A stretch of DNA of 64,000 nucleotides from Roseburia hominis. GTDB lineage: Bacteria; Bacillota; Clostridia; Lachnospirales; Lachnospiraceae. The notes beneath the pieces are model-generated. The model ran no database searches, was not told the DNA's origin, and saw only the letters and a program-made list of their open reading frames with translations. The translations under genes and the position numbers were made by a program. Shown here in pieces: positions 1 to 8,909 of this stretch (position 1 is its first letter; every line of letters begins with the position of its first letter). Location of the stretch: positions 35,599 to 99,598 of the forward strand of contig JAETOE010000010.1 in NCBI GenBank assembly GCA_021771815.1, read 5' to 3'.

Positions 1-949
1 GGGAAACAGTACCGGAGCCGTATTTTTGATTCGTCTCAATTTCCAATGTGCGAAGCTTATTAAGGCGCGTTTCAAAGATATTTTTGTTGTGGTCGCGGAT
101 AATATAGGAAAGAGACGCGGACTCCACGTTTCCTTTCATGTCAGTCAGATGATAGAAACCCTCCCTGCCTTCTGTGTGCGCAGGTGTTTCGTCTGACGGG
201 AGTAAGGATTGGATTTCACATGCAACGAGAGCCGCATTTACCATAATATCTTTTGCTTCGCCCGGATGCACATTGATACCATTGATCGTAAAAGTCGCGC
301 TGGCAGCGTTAAAATTTTCATAAGCGACTTCGCCCTCATAGTCCCCATCGACAGTATAGGCAAAATCTGCCTTGAAATAGTCCAGATCAAAAAGGTCTGC
401 GCCGCAGCCGACCTCCTCATCGGGAGTAAATCCTACCCAGACATCACCGTGCGGCTGTCCGGATGAAATGATTTCTTCCAATGCAGTGATAATTTCTGCA
501 ATGCCCGCTTTGTCGTCTGCGCCGAGCAGCGTTGTCCCGTCGGTCGTAATAAGCGTTCTGCCCTTCAAGGATTTAAGACTCGGAAAATCAGAAACTTTCA
601 AATAATTCCCGTTTCCTTTTAATAGAATGTCCTCTCCGTCATAATCCGGGATAATCTGCGGTTTAACGTTTTTGCCAGAGTAATCGGGCGCTGTGTCCAT
701 ATGGGAGATAAATCCGACTGCTTTTCGGTCCTCATATCCCGGGGTCGCAGGCAAAAGTCCGTAAACATAGCAGTGATCCGTCAGTGTTACATTTTCAAGA
801 CCTAATTGGGTCAATTCCTCTTCTAACACTTTGCCGAGTTCAAACTGACGGTCTGTAGAAGGAATGCGCGTGTTTCCATCTGTGGTATGATCCTCATCAG
901 AGGTTGTCCAATAAGAGACATATTTCAAAAATCTCTGTTCAATTTGCAT
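1..949 (-). CDS. pepT: Peptidase T (tripeptide aminopeptidase), 3' part cut by window edge
   Basis: Cytosolic M20-family zinc exopeptidase that removes N-terminal residues from tripeptides. The reverse-strand reading from ATG at 949 gives 316 codons without a stop. It starts MQIEQRFLKYVSYWTTSDE and contains the M20 landmarks GFISHMDTAPD (metal-binding His/Asp), TLLGADDKAGIAEI (bridging Asp) and GFTPDEEVGCGADLF (catalytic Glu pair). The family is about 405-410 residues long, so roughly the last 90 are outside the window. A GGAGG ribosome site lies 8 bases before the ATG. The gene faces away from the tRNA-Lys gene and shares its AT-rich upstream region. Family assignment is secure. Confidence 0.95.
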   Translation of the reverse strand, partial: MQIEQRFLKYVSYWTTSDEDHTTDGNTRIPSTDRQFELGKVLEEELTQLGLENVTLTDHCYVYGLLPATPGYEDRKAVGFISHMDTAPDYSGKNVKPQIIPDYDGEDILLKGNGNYLKVSDFPSLKSLKGRTLITTDGTTLLGADDKAGIAEIITALEEIISSGQPHGDVWVGFTPDEEVGCGADLFDLDYFKADFAYTVDGDYEGEVAYENFNAASATFTINGINVHPGEAKDIMVNAALVACEIQSLLPSDETPAHTEGREGFYHLTDMKGNVESASLSYIIRDHNKNIFETRLNKLRTLEIETNQKYGSGTVS

Positions 950-1029
950 AAAAAACCTCCTTTACAATGCACTTGATATCTATAAAATAACATAATTAAA
1001 TAAAAAATTGAAGTTTTTTAAAAAAAATG

Positions 1030-1058
1030 TTGCATTTCTAAAATTTTTATTATATAAT
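1030..1058 (+). promoter_or_regulatory. Promoter of tRNA-Lys
   Basis: TTGCAT at 1030-1035 and TATAAT at 1053-1058 are separated by 17 bases in a very AT-rich stretch. The predicted start lies about 15-20 bases before the tRNA. Confidence 0.7.
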
Positions 1059-1080
1059 AACTTTCGTGTTCAAGAGATAT

Positions 1081-1153
1081 GCGCCACTAGCTCAGCTGGC
1101 AGAGCACCTGACTCTTAATCAGGGTGTCCAGGGTTCGAACCCCTGGTGGCGCA
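1081..1153 (+). tRNA. tRNA-Lys (anticodon CTT)
   Basis: A full cloverleaf can be drawn. The acceptor stem GCGCCAC pairs with GTGGCGC, the D stem is GCTC/GAGC, the anticodon stem CCTGA/TCAGG has loop CTCTTAA, and the T arm is CAGGG-TTCGAAC-CCCTG. Loop positions 34-36 read CTT, so it decodes AAG. The discriminator base is A and CCA is not encoded. It has its own promoter and terminator, so it is a single-gene transcription unit. Confidence 0.96.
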
Positions 1154-1159
1154 TTTAAA

Positions 1160-1204
1160 GTACCGATTTTGCAGCAGTGACTGCGGGGTTGGTGCTTTTT
1201 TTTT
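1160..1204 (+). terminator. Intrinsic terminator of tRNA-Lys
   Basis: A 15-bp RNA stem with several G-U pairs (GTACCGATTTTGCAG against CTGCGGGGTTGGTGC) has a CAGTGA loop and is followed by nine T. Confidence 0.9.
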
Positions 1205-1305
1205 GTGCTCAAATAGTTATAATAAACAGTATATGCGGGAACAGGAAGATTTATAGTAATATTGTATGAGAATTACGAAAAAGTATATAAAATTGCAGAT
1301 ATTTA

Positions 1306-1333
1306 TTAACATGTAATACAAAATAGCCGATAT
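1306..1333 (+). promoter_or_regulatory. Possible sigma-D (flagellar) promoter of the chemoreceptor
   Basis: TTAA at 1306-1309, then 16 bases, then GCCGATAT at 1326-1333. This resembles the SigD consensus TAAA-N15-GCCGATAA used for motility genes. It is about 120 bases upstream of the MCP start. Confidence 0.45.
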
Positions 1334-1450
1334 AAACATATACAAGAAATATGGAGTAAATAACATAGATAGGAATATTTCATGCGATATACACAGGAAA
1401 ATGTCTGTCAGTGCTATTGAAAAATTAAGTAAACTAAGGAGAATTACACA

Positions 1451-3184
1451 ATGGAGCAGGAGAAGATCGTATTGGAGAAGAAAAAGGGCTTGAACCTGAT
1501 GATGAAGATCCTTGTAATATCGGTTATTCCATTGATCATTTTGGTCTTCATGGCAGGTCTCGCCATCCGGTCTGTCGGAATATCAGTCTCGGAGAAGTGC
1601 GTGCAGCATGAGCTCAATGCTTCTATCTATGCATTAGAGCAGACGCTTTCCATGTTGTCGGACGGAGATTGGAGTTACGATGGAAATGCGTTATACAAAG
1701 GGGAGTATAACATTTCAGACAGTCAGGGATTTATGGATGCATTCAAAGAAAATACGGACGTTGACGTAACTATTTGCTGGGGAACAACACGGATGGCGAC
1801 CAGTATTGTGGATAAAAACGGTAATCGTGCCGTGGGAACAGAGATTTCTGACAAAGTCAATGAGGAAGTAAAAAAGAACGGTTCGTATTTTACTTCGGAT
1901 ATTGTGATCGAGGGAAAGGATTATTTCGGATATTATGAAGCGCTATACAACAGCGACGGCACACAGATCGGTGTTTTGTTTGTCGGTATGGATGCTACTT
2001 CTGTGCAGGCGATTTATAAAAAGCTGATGATAAATAATATTCTATTTATGATTGCCATTGCAGTTGCATCCTGCGTCTTGATCGGAATAGTGATGAAAGT
2101 AATTGTAAAGGCAATGACTTCTATGATCCATCACCTGGATGATGTTGCGAGCGGCGATCTGAGCAGCACGATCAGCAACCGTATGATTACAAGAAGCGAC
2201 GAGATCGGAAATATCGCACGTGCGCTGCATTCTCTGATAGGCGGTCTTGTAACAATCGTCAAGAATATTCATACATCGGCGACGTCGCTGGATGATTTCA
2301 GCGGGAAGTTCCAGACAAGCTTTAATACAATCAATGAATCCATTCATAATGTAAATACAGCCGTAGAGGAAATTGCGAACGGCGCGACGAGCCAGGCAAG
2401 TGAGATGCAGAGAGTAAATGAGCAGATCGGCGATATGGGTGGAGCAATCACGGAGACAACGAAGAACGTTGATACGCTGGTGGAGAGTACCGAGGAGATG
2501 AAGAACCAGAACGTCAAGCTCCGTGGAACTCTTGTAGAGTTAATTGAAATCAGTAACCGGACCAGAAATTCGATTGATGAAGTCAATCGTCAGACAGATA
2601 TTACAAATAAGTCCGTTATGGAAATCGGCAGTGCGGTTGATATGATTACGGACATTGCAAGCCAGACGAATCTTCTTTCCTTAAATGCGAGCATTGAGGC
2701 GGCAAGAGCCGGTGAGCACGGAAGAGGTTTTGCAGTTGTTGCGGATGAAATCAGACAGCTTGCGGATCAGTCGAGTGAGTCTGCAAAGAAGATTGGAGAG
2801 ATTGTAGAAGAGTTGATTGCAAATTCCAATCGCAGCGTACAGACCATGAACGGCGTTCTTACGGAAATCAACGAGCAGAACGAGATGCTGGATACGACGA
2901 GAAATGTTTTCCGTGAGTTAAATGAAGAGGTTGGAAACGTAGTTGTCGCCATCGACAATATTCAGCGTGAAATCAATTACGTTAATCAGGCGAAGGATGG
3001 TGTCTTGAACAGCATGGACAGTCTTGCGGCGATTGCACAGGAGAATGCTGCGAGCACCGAGGAAACTTCAGCTTCCATGATGGAACTTGGCAATATTGTC
3101 AATGACTGCTATAACGCGACACAGGACCTTGTGGATATTGCGGGTGATATGAACGATAATGTAAACAGATTCCAGATTAAATAG
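1451..3184 (+). CDS. Methyl-accepting chemotaxis protein
   Basis: Membrane chemoreceptor that signals to CheA/CheW. The order is a cytoplasmic basic start, TM1 at about residues 17-39, a roughly 150-residue extracellular single-Cache-like sensor (residues 40-190, with GISVSEK near its start), TM2 at about 193-215, HAMP at 215-270, then a long coiled-coil signalling domain. The hairpin tip has the conserved core [19 protein letters not shown] and [16 protein letters not shown]. At 577 residues it is normal for the class. The C terminus NRFQIK has no CheR-docking pentapeptide. AAGGAG lies 9 bases before ATG. The gene is monocistronic, with a bidirectional terminator downstream. The ligand cannot be inferred. 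Confidence 0.95.
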   Translation: MEQEKIVLEKKKGLNLMMKILVISVIPLIILVFMAGLAIRSVGISVSEKCVQHELNASIYALEQTLSMLSDGDWSYDGNALYKGEYNISDSQGFMDAFKENTDVDVTICWGTTRMATSIVDKNGNRAVGTEISDKVNEEVKKNGSYFTSDIVIEGKDYFGYYEALYNSDGTQIGVLFVGMDATSVQAIYKKLMINNILFMIAIAVASCVLIGIVMKVIVKAMTSMIHHLDDVASGDLSSTISNRMITRSDEIGNIARALHSLIGGLVTIVKNIHTSATSLDDFSGKFQTSFNTINESIHNVNTAVEEIANGATSQASEMQRVNEQIGDMGGAITETTKNVDTLVESTEEMKNQNVKLRGTLVELIEISNRTRNSIDEVNRQTDITNKSVMEIGSAVDMITDIASQTNLLSLNASIEAARAGEHGRGFAVVADEIRQLADQSSESAKKIGEIVEELIANSNRSVQTMNGVLTEINEQNEMLDTTRNVFRELNEEVGNVVVAIDNIQREINYVNQAKDGVLNSMDSLAAIAQENAASTEETSASMMELGNIVNDCYNATQDLVDIAGDMNDNVNRFQIK

Positions 3185-3242
3185 GAATTTCGGGTCAGAG
3201 AGAAAGAAAAAGCGTAGAATTACGCATCAATAGGTTCAAAGA

Positions 3243-3288
3243 AAACATCGAACTGCTTTGATACAGGAAAAGCAGCCCGATGTTTTTT
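3243..3288. terminator. Bidirectional terminator between MCP and trmB
   Basis: AACATCG-AA-CTGCTTT pairs with AAAGCAG-CC-CGATGTT across an 8-base loop and is followed by six T. The reverse strand also reads into a T-rich run, so it can serve the convergent trmB gene as well. Confidence 0.85.
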
Positions 3289-3340
3289 ATAATAAGAAAA
3301 AGAGTTCTATTGCATAAAAGTACTTCGCATCTGTGCAATT

Positions 3341-3979
3341 TCAACGGGATGCGATCAGCTTGCAGATTGGATTGCCGAGAGAAGAAAATTTCTCCTCGTA
3401 TTCTGTCATAATATTCCCCTCGTTCAAGACAGGATCGTGATGCAGATCTCTTGTAAAGGAATCAAGACGCCAGCCGGCGGCGGGAATCTCCTCGAGAGAG
3501 AAGGTAAATAAATCCTGATTGTCCGTTTTGAATTCCAACCGCCCGTCCGGTGCAAGAATTTCGTTATATCTCGCAAAAAACTGCCTCGATGTGAGACGTC
3601 TTTTAGCGTGGCGGTCCTTCGGCCATGGGTCGGAGAAATTGAGGTAGATCCGATCGACTTCGCCAGGAGCGAAGACGTCCGCGACATCGGCTGCATCCAT
3701 GCAGATAAAACGAAGATTCGGAAGAGGATTCTGTTCCATTTTCTGAAGCGCACGTAGCAGCACGCTCGAGTAGCGCTCGATTCCGAGATAATTAATATCT
3801 GGATTTGCAGCAGCCAGGTCCATGATGAAGCGCCCTTTTCCCATGCCGATCTCAATGTGCAGGGGCTGTGTCGTCTCAAATGCTTCCTGCCAGTATCCTT
3901 TATGTGTCTCCGGCTCTTTGACACAATAGACGCTCTGTTCAATCGCGTCATCCGCGCCTGGTATATTTCGAAGTCTCAT
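3341..3979 (-). CDS. trmB: tRNA (guanine-N7-)-methyltransferase
   Basis: SAM-dependent enzyme forming m7G46 in the tRNA variable loop. The SAM-binding motif is IEIGMGKGRFIMDLA near residue 45, followed by YLGIERYSSVLLRAL. The family signature LNFSDPWPKDRHAKRRLTS and the C-terminal TEYEEKFSSLGNPI are intact. I chose the start MRLRNIPGA (ATG at 3979) because GGAAAGG lies 9 bases upstream. Two earlier in-frame ATG codons (3988, 3997) overlap this ribosome site. The product is 212 residues, usual for TrmB. It is convergent with the MCP gene and divergent from the carboxypeptidase gene. Confidence 0.95.
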   Translation of the reverse strand: MRLRNIPGADDAIEQSVYCVKEPETHKGYWQEAFETTQPLHIEIGMGKGRFIMDLAAANPDINYLGIERYSSVLLRALQKMEQNPLPNLRFICMDAADVADVFAPGEVDRIYLNFSDPWPKDRHAKRRLTSRQFFARYNEILAPDGRLEFKTDNQDLFTFSLEEIPAAGWRLDSFTRDLHHDPVLNEGNIMTEYEEKFSSLGNPICKLIASR

Positions 3980-4173
3980 TGTATACATCCTTTCCATAAA
4001 ATCCTAAGTTATCAACTATTCTACAATAAAACTGTGGATAAAAAAAGAGTTTTGGGAAGAAAAGTTGTTGCATGTATTTTTTTGAAATATTATACTGATA
4101 CTAGCTATATGAATGGGAAAATGTGTCTGTGCTTATATTACGCACGGATTTTGATAGAATGGAGCACAATGTA

Positions 4174-5559
4174 ATGTCTAAGAGAGCAAATTGGAAAAGG
4201 GTAGTTTGTCTGATGACGAGCTTTTTGTGTCTGCTGCAGATGAAGCCAGCGGAAGTTTCTGCGGCGGAATATTGGCCGGAAGGACCGGAAGTAGAGTCGC
4301 CGTCTGTCATTTTAATGGAAATGTCTACGGGAACGGTGCTTTATGAGAAGAACTGTGACGAGCAGAATTATCCGGCAAGTATCACGAAGATCATGACGAC
4401 ACTGCTCGCGCTCGAGAATTCTAAGATGGATGAGATCGTCACCTTTTCGGATGATGCAATTAACAATACCGAAGGTTCCGGCATATACCGCGATTACGGC
4501 GAACAGATGACGATGGAACAGTGCCTTTACGCGGTCATGCTCAATTCCGCAAACGAATGCGCCTATGCAGTTGCGGAGCACGTCGGGGGAACAGTCGACA
4601 ATTTTGTAAAAATGATGAATGACAAGGCGGCGGAGCTTGGCTGCACAAATACACATTTTGCCAATCCGCATGGTCTGTTTGATGAAAATCATTATACGAG
4701 TGCGCACGACATGGCGCTGATTGCGAAGGCGGCTTATGAGAATGAGACGTTCCGCATTATTACGGGGACGGCGCGCTACACCATTCCGCCGACGAACAAG
4801 CATGACGAGGAGACAAATCTGCAGAATCATAATGAAATGCTCTATCCGTTTAAGACACTGAATTACCGCTACGAATATTGTACCGGAGGCAAGACGGGGT
4901 ATACGGATGTGGCGAGAAGTACACTTGTGACATACGCGGAAAAGGATGGCATGAATCTGGTGTGCGTTGTGATGCATACAGAATCACCAAGCCAGTGGAC
5001 AGACAGTATCAATTTGTTTGATTATGCATTTGATAATTTTCAGGTGTTTAATATCGCGGATAACGAGACGCGATATAATACTTCGGAGGCAGTGGAAGTC
5101 GGGGCGCTTAATAATAATAAGGCATTTGTAGATATTGATAAGAACGCCAAGATCGTTATGCCTAAGACGACGGAATTCGGGGATGCGGCTTCCCAGATTG
5201 TATATGATGATATTGATGAGAACGTAGTAGGATCGATTGTATATAACTATGCAGGACGCGAGGTAGGAAGGGCGGACATTGTAAAAACAGGCGCAGAGAT
5301 TGACGGCTTCGTGTTCGACAACGAGGAGGATATGGAGAGGGAGATGAAGGAGCAGGAGAAGTCTACCGTGCACATTAATCCGTTTACGATTATTCTCGTT
5401 GGTCTTGGAATCATTGCCATTGCTGTGTTTGGATTTGCGATAAAGAAGGTCGTGGACAATTACTACATCATCAAGCACAATATGGAAGTAAAGAAGAGCC
5501 GCAGAGAGCAATTCAAGAAAATAAAGCCGAAGAGACATCGCAGGCGGCGTAGGAGATAA
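4174..5559 (+). CDS. Serine-type D-alanyl-D-alanine carboxypeptidase (PBP5/DacF type)
   Basis: Extracytoplasmic enzyme that trims the terminal D-Ala from peptidoglycan stem peptides. It has a signal peptide (SKRANWKR, hydrophobic core, cleavage near VSA-AEY) and all three penicillin-binding motifs: YPASITK (SxxK), NSANE (SxN) and TGGKTGYTD (KTG). Instead of the usual amphipathic helix alone, the C terminus has a clear TM segment (about 35 residues after KEQEKSTV) and a highly basic cytoplasmic tail ending in seven arginines around one histidine. The start ATG at 4174 has GGAG 9 bases upstream. An earlier ATG at 4123 lacks a ribosome site. The sporulation paralogue DacF or vegetative DacA cannot be separated by sequence alone. 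Confidence 0.93.
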   Translation: MSKRANWKRVVCLMTSFLCLLQMKPAEVSAAEYWPEGPEVESPSVILMEMSTGTVLYEKNCDEQNYPASITKIMTTLLALENSKMDEIVTFSDDAINNTEGSGIYRDYGEQMTMEQCLYAVMLNSANECAYAVAEHVGGTVDNFVKMMNDKAAELGCTNTHFANPHGLFDENHYTSAHDMALIAKAAYENETFRIITGTARYTIPPTNKHDEETNLQNHNEMLYPFKTLNYRYEYCTGGKTGYTDVARSTLVTYAEKDGMNLVCVVMHTESPSQWTDSINLFDYAFDNFQVFNIADNETRYNTSEAVEVGALNNNKAFVDIDKNAKIVMPKTTEFGDAASQIVYDDIDENVVGSIVYNYAGREVGRADIVKTGAEIDGFVFDNEEDMEREMKEQEKSTVHINPFTIILVGLGIIAIAVFGFAIKKVVDNYYIIKHNMEVKKSRREQFKKIKPKRHRRRRRR

Positions 5560-5561
5560 AA

Positions 5562-5735
5562 GTAAGAGAAGAAAGAAAAGCCAGAAAAGCCGGGGAGGAA
5601 GTATCACAAACAGCGCCGGAGATGAAAGAAAGAGAAGAGAGAAAAAGCAGAGAAGTCAGAAAAGTTAGAGAAGAAGAATTACGGACGGCGCAGAAGAAAA
5701 TGGTGGAAATGATATAAAACGACAGTAAGAATTAC
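5562..5735 (+). other. Purine-rich, decayed repeats of the carboxypeptidase basic tail
   Basis: Read in the carboxypeptidase frame past its stop, the sequence gives two further Lys/Glu-rich segments (for example EKKEKPEKPGRKYHKQRRR, then a longer one with YGRRRRKWWK), each closed by a stop. They mimic the arginine-ended tail of the upstream protein. No ribosome site or independent gene is seen. Confidence 0.4.
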
Positions 5736-5754
5736 AAAATTATAATATCAGAAT

Positions 5755-5796
5755 AAAAACGACAATATTTTTTTGAAAATATTGTCGTTTTTTACT
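5755..5796. terminator. Bidirectional intrinsic terminator
   Basis: AAAACGACAATATTTT pairs with AAAATATTGTCGTTTT around a TTTG loop, with T runs on both strands. It ends the carboxypeptidase transcript and the convergent ArgR-like gene. Confidence 0.9.
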
Positions 5797-5824
5797 ATAT
5801 AGACATAGTATAAATTGTGTTAAA

Positions 5825-6337
5825 TTATCTGACAATTAAGCTATTTAAAAGGACTTCAAGCTGTGTCGGGTTCTTTGAGTAAAAGAGAATCCCGCCTGCC
5901 GTCGTGTGTGCCGTCAGATATTTTCCGTCAAAAAAGGGCGAACGACGGATTACGTCGAGCAGATAGGATGCAATAGCGTCGTCCGCTTTTAAGAACAGGG
6001 GTTTGTAATCTTCCATGGAACAGACTGCCGCGCCCGCTTTCTGAAAAAGGTATTGAAGTTCTTTTTCCTGCGTGAGCTGCTCTGCCGTCTTGTTCGGAAT
6101 GAAATAACCGAATTCGTCCTTTGGCATATCGAGGGCGCGGATGGCGCGCTGTACCTGTTTTGTCAGAGCGTTGGAGGCAGGATAGAGTGATTCAAAATAA
6201 TTCATGAAATCTGCGGCGGTGCGGAAATGCTCGTTCTTACCCTTTTCGAGGATCTCGGTCATTAGAATTCGTTTGATGATTCCCTCGCATGTCTCGCGGG
6301 AGGGGTTTTTGCGCAGAGTTGTTTTTTCGTATTCCAT
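5825..6337 (-). CDS. Hypothetical protein with ArgR-like layout
   Basis: This 170-residue protein has no family I can name with certainty. The N-terminal part (EGIIKRILMTEIL, then SNALTKQVQRAIRALDM and GYFIP) follows the winged-helix pattern of arginine repressors. The C-terminal part (DDAIASYLLDVIRRS, then YLTAHTTAGGILFYSKN) follows the ArgR oligomerisation domain, where GTIAGDDTILII would be expected. The acidic AGDD core is replaced by TAGG, so arginine binding is doubtful. The start ATG at 6337 has GAAAGGA 6 bases upstream; in-frame ATGs at 6352 and 6367 are less likely. It is divergent from the AbiE-like pair. The ArgR link is inference from alignment by eye. Confidence 0.6.
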   Translation of the reverse strand: MEYEKTTLRKNPSRETCEGIIKRILMTEILEKGKNEHFRTAADFMNYFESLYPASNALTKQVQRAIRALDMPKDEFGYFIPNKTAEQLTQEKELQYLFQKAGAAVCSMEDYKPLFLKADDAIASYLLDVIRRSPFFDGKYLTAHTTAGGILFYSKNPTQLEVLLNSLIVR

Positions 6338-6602
6338 GGTGATTCCTTTCATAAAAGTATCTTCCAAAATTTCACATATTATATTTGGAAATTATCTTAA
6401 GGTTCACAAAAGACATCTATATATGTCCTTATACAATTATAAGACAACATATTATTCAAAACAAGCGCAAAAAAAGACAAAAATGATAAATTGACAAATG
6501 CTTGCAGATAACTTATAGTAGAATTAAGAAATAAGTACCACAAAAATGTGCATGGAGCGGAGAAATTATACCAAATATTGGCACGGAAAGGTATGGAAAA
6601 AC

Positions 6603-7232
6603 ATGTCGGATTCATATGTAATAAATGAAAAAAGAGAGCTGATCTTAGACCGTGTGAAGGAGTTCATTTATCAGCATGGCGGCGTTGTGAAGAAGAGCCA
6701 GTTGAATGAACTTGGAATTGACTATCGCAGAATTTTGGATTTCGTGGAGAAGGGCGATCTTATCAGAATCAAGAACGGTTATTATTCGGTGCGGCTCAGT
6801 GATTTTTCTGAGGAGGAATTGATCGCGCGCCTGTTTCCGGACTGTGTGCTCAATCTTGAGACGGCGCTTTACGCATATGGCTATCTGGAGCGTAAACCGT
6901 TCGGGTATAAGCTGTCGGTGGACAAGAATACGTCAAAATCGAGGTTCCGTCTGGATTTTCCGCAGGTGACGCCGCTTTACGCGGAGCCGGAGACGCTTAC
7001 GCTTGGCGTGTCAGAAATTGCGTACGGCGGGGCGAGGATGAAGATTTTTGACAAAGAGCGTCTGGTCTGTGAGTGTCTGAAATATGAGGATAAGATGGAA
7101 CGCGAGTGTTTTAAGGAAGGGCTGCTTGCCTATATCAGAGATCCCAAAAAGGATGTTGCGAAGTTGATGAAGTATGCAAGAGAACGGAGAGTCGTAAAAA
7201 AAGTACAGACGATGATAGGAGTATGGCTTTAA
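6603..7232 (+). CDS. AbiEi-like antitoxin / winged-helix transcription factor
   Basis: The protein is 209 residues. Residues 10-60 form a winged helix-turn-helix (LILDRVKEFIYQHGGVVKKS, QLNELGIDYRRILDFVEKGD, then LIRIKNGYYSV), the arrangement of type IV AbiEi antitoxins. The rest carries the AbiEi C-terminal pattern, for example FPDCVLNLETALYAYGYLE and GGARMKIFDKERLVCECLKY. The start ATG at 6603 has GGAAAGG about 11 bases upstream. ATGs at 6546 and 6552 have no ribosome site. Its stop codon abuts the next gene (TAAATG), so the two are translationally coupled. AbiEi proteins normally repress their own operon. Confidence 0.8.
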   Translation: MSDSYVINEKRELILDRVKEFIYQHGGVVKKSQLNELGIDYRRILDFVEKGDLIRIKNGYYSVRLSDFSEEELIARLFPDCVLNLETALYAYGYLERKPFGYKLSVDKNTSKSRFRLDFPQVTPLYAEPETLTLGVSEIAYGGARMKIFDKERLVCECLKYEDKMERECFKEGLLAYIRDPKKDVAKLMKYARERRVVKKVQTMIGVWL

Positions 7233-8144
7233 ATGAAACATACAATCATAGAAAAGGCTGCGCTTAAGGCGAAGAGTGAGGAGCTTAAGATTCCTTTTTC
7301 AAATCTGCTTGCCGGGTATGTGCTTGAAGAACTGATGTATTTGATTGAGGATTCGCCGTTTTCCCTTTTTCTCTGGCTGAAAAACAGCAGCGTGCTTGGA
7401 ATTGAACAATACAGCAAAAAGAATATCCTGACTTTGGACTTTGCCTACACAACGGACAAGCTTGCCATGAAGAAGGAAGGCATCGTGCCGGGGCAGAAGC
7501 TGTCGCTCAAGATGGGTTATGTTATGCTGGCATATATCCTCAAGGTCGAGAAAGTGCCTGAGATTTCATGGAAGGGCAGAGCGACCGCCGGAGAAAATAC
7601 GGTGGAACTTGAGATTACCGGTGAATTTGAGGAAATGCTTGTACCGATTCGGATTCGGATCACGGAGCTGGAGGAGCAGGGGCTTGTTCCGGTGAGGCGG
7701 TCATTTCCGCTTTTCATGGAGACCGGAAAGAAGATTCCTTATCTGGGATATCCGACAGAGAGTATTCTTACGGAACGGCTATTCTATATTATTAAGAATA
7801 TGGAATTGATTCCTGAGATGGGCGCCTACGATACTGCGTATCAGATTCTTTGCACGGAGGCAGTCGACGGACGTCATATTCGTGATATGCTTGGTGAGTT
7901 CTGTGAGAAGGAACTGCTTATCCCGGAAATGGCACGTGCGGAAGAGATTATTTCCTATCAGAATTACAGCTATATGAGGAAGCGTTGGGAAAAATATCTG
8001 CGCCATCGCAGCAGGAAGGAACCGTCATGGCAGGAGGTCATGACAGTGTTGGAAGGTTTTCTGCCGCGAATATGGAAGTCACTATGCGAGGACGAGGTGT
8101 TCTTCGGAGACTGGATGCCGGAGCTAGGAAGATTTTTAGATTAG
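7233..8144 (+). CDS. AbiEii/AbiGii-like nucleotidyltransferase-fold toxin, divergent
   Basis: Partner of the AbiEi-like protein, 303 residues. SSVLGIEQYSKKNILTLDFAY stands where AbiEii toxins have the nucleotidyltransferase motif (G-T-A-L then R-x-S-x-D-x-D). Later, GYPTESILTERLFYIIKNME matches the conserved yPxE...AEKL segment. Only one aspartate of the expected D-x-D pair remains (LTLDF), so catalytic activity is uncertain. AGGAG lies about 11 bases before the ATG inside the upstream gene. The 3' end overlaps the convergent mobA-like gene by 4 bases. Assignment rests on the gene pair plus the partial motif match. Confidence 0.65.
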   Translation: MKHTIIEKAALKAKSEELKIPFSNLLAGYVLEELMYLIEDSPFSLFLWLKNSSVLGIEQYSKKNILTLDFAYTTDKLAMKKEGIVPGQKLSLKMGYVMLAYILKVEKVPEISWKGRATAGENTVELEITGEFEEMLVPIRIRITELEEQGLVPVRRSFPLFMETGKKIPYLGYPTESILTERLFYIIKNMELIPEMGAYDTAYQILCTEAVDGRHIRDMLGEFCEKELLIPEMARAEEIISYQNYSYMRKRWEKYLRHRSRKEPSWQEVMTVLEGFLPRIWKSLCEDEVFFGDWMPELGRFLD

Positions 8145-8758
8145 TGTTTCGGAGGGCAGATGCAGTGCAGATGCCTAAGCGCCTGATAATAGTCCGTCCG
8201 TGTGTCCAGATGCGCAAACTGGACATTGGGCGGAGTTTTGGTATTTTCGGAAAGTTCCTCCTTCGTCCGGTATGAGACACTGCATTTCTCGCGTAGCGTC
8301 TGAAATGTGAACTGGTGCAGCAGCAGGCATTTCCCGATTGAGGGAATGCAGCCTTTGGAGTAGGCGGCGGCAGGTATCTCCTCGTAATTTTCCTCGGCAA
8401 CGGTGCAGATGTCGGAATCACTGAGTCCTTCTAAGAGCGTCAGCGCGGTCTGCGGTTCGAGAAAAGGTATGTCGATCGGCAAAAAGAAAGCCCGCTCCTC
8501 GTCCATCATTGCCAGACCCGAGAAAACGCCCGACATTGGGCCGGCGTTCGGATAGAGGTCCGGGATTTCGGTCACCGGAAGGGATAAGGAAGTATAATCT
8601 CCCCTTGTTTTTACGGAGAGGTAGATTTTTGGAAAGTATGGCTGATATTTTTTTACCAGATATGTAAGCAAACATTCTTCTCCGAAGGGAAGAAGCGCTT
8701 TATCGGTACCCATCCGGCGGCTGCTGCCGCCGCAGAGGATAATAAGTGCGTATTCCAT
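8141..8758 (-). CDS. MobA-like molybdenum cofactor guanylyltransferase / NTP transferase
   Basis: Transfers GMP from GTP to molybdopterin, or a related nucleotidyl transfer. The N-terminal signature LCGGSSRRMGTDKALLPFG is textbook MobA, followed by TEIPDLYPNAGPMSGVFSGL and the metal-binding FLPIDIPFLEP, where MobA usually has D-x-P. The start MEYALIILCGG (ATG at 8758) has GGAAGGA 6 bases upstream. Length 205 residues is normal. No other molybdenum cofactor gene is in the window, so the substrate is inferred from family only. A MocA-like or CDP-sugar role is possible. Confidence 0.82.
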   Translation of the reverse strand: MEYALIILCGGSSRRMGTDKALLPFGEECLLTYLVKKYQPYFPKIYLSVKTRGDYTSLSLPVTEIPDLYPNAGPMSGVFSGLAMMDEERAFFLPIDIPFLEPQTALTLLEGLSDSDICTVAEENYEEIPAAAYSKGCIPSIGKCLLLHQFTFQTLREKCSVSYRTKEELSENTKTPPNVQFAHLDTRTDYYQALRHLHCICPPKH

Positions 8759-8909
8759 GGAAATTCCTTCCTGCCGCGTCATGCGGACATGTCATTTGTA
8801 ATGTATACAAGTATCTGATATATGGCGCAAAGTATTTGTATCCATACGGAATCATTTTGCAATATGCCACCTATTATATATGGAAACTTTTGAAAAGGAA
8901 AGTGTGAAA

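Noticed and set aside
4312..5607. Long minus-strand open frames opposite the carboxypeptidase gene (221 and 207 codons)
   Set aside because: No ribosome site, odd composition rich in Arg/His/Ile/Leu, and they mirror a clear gene on the other strand.
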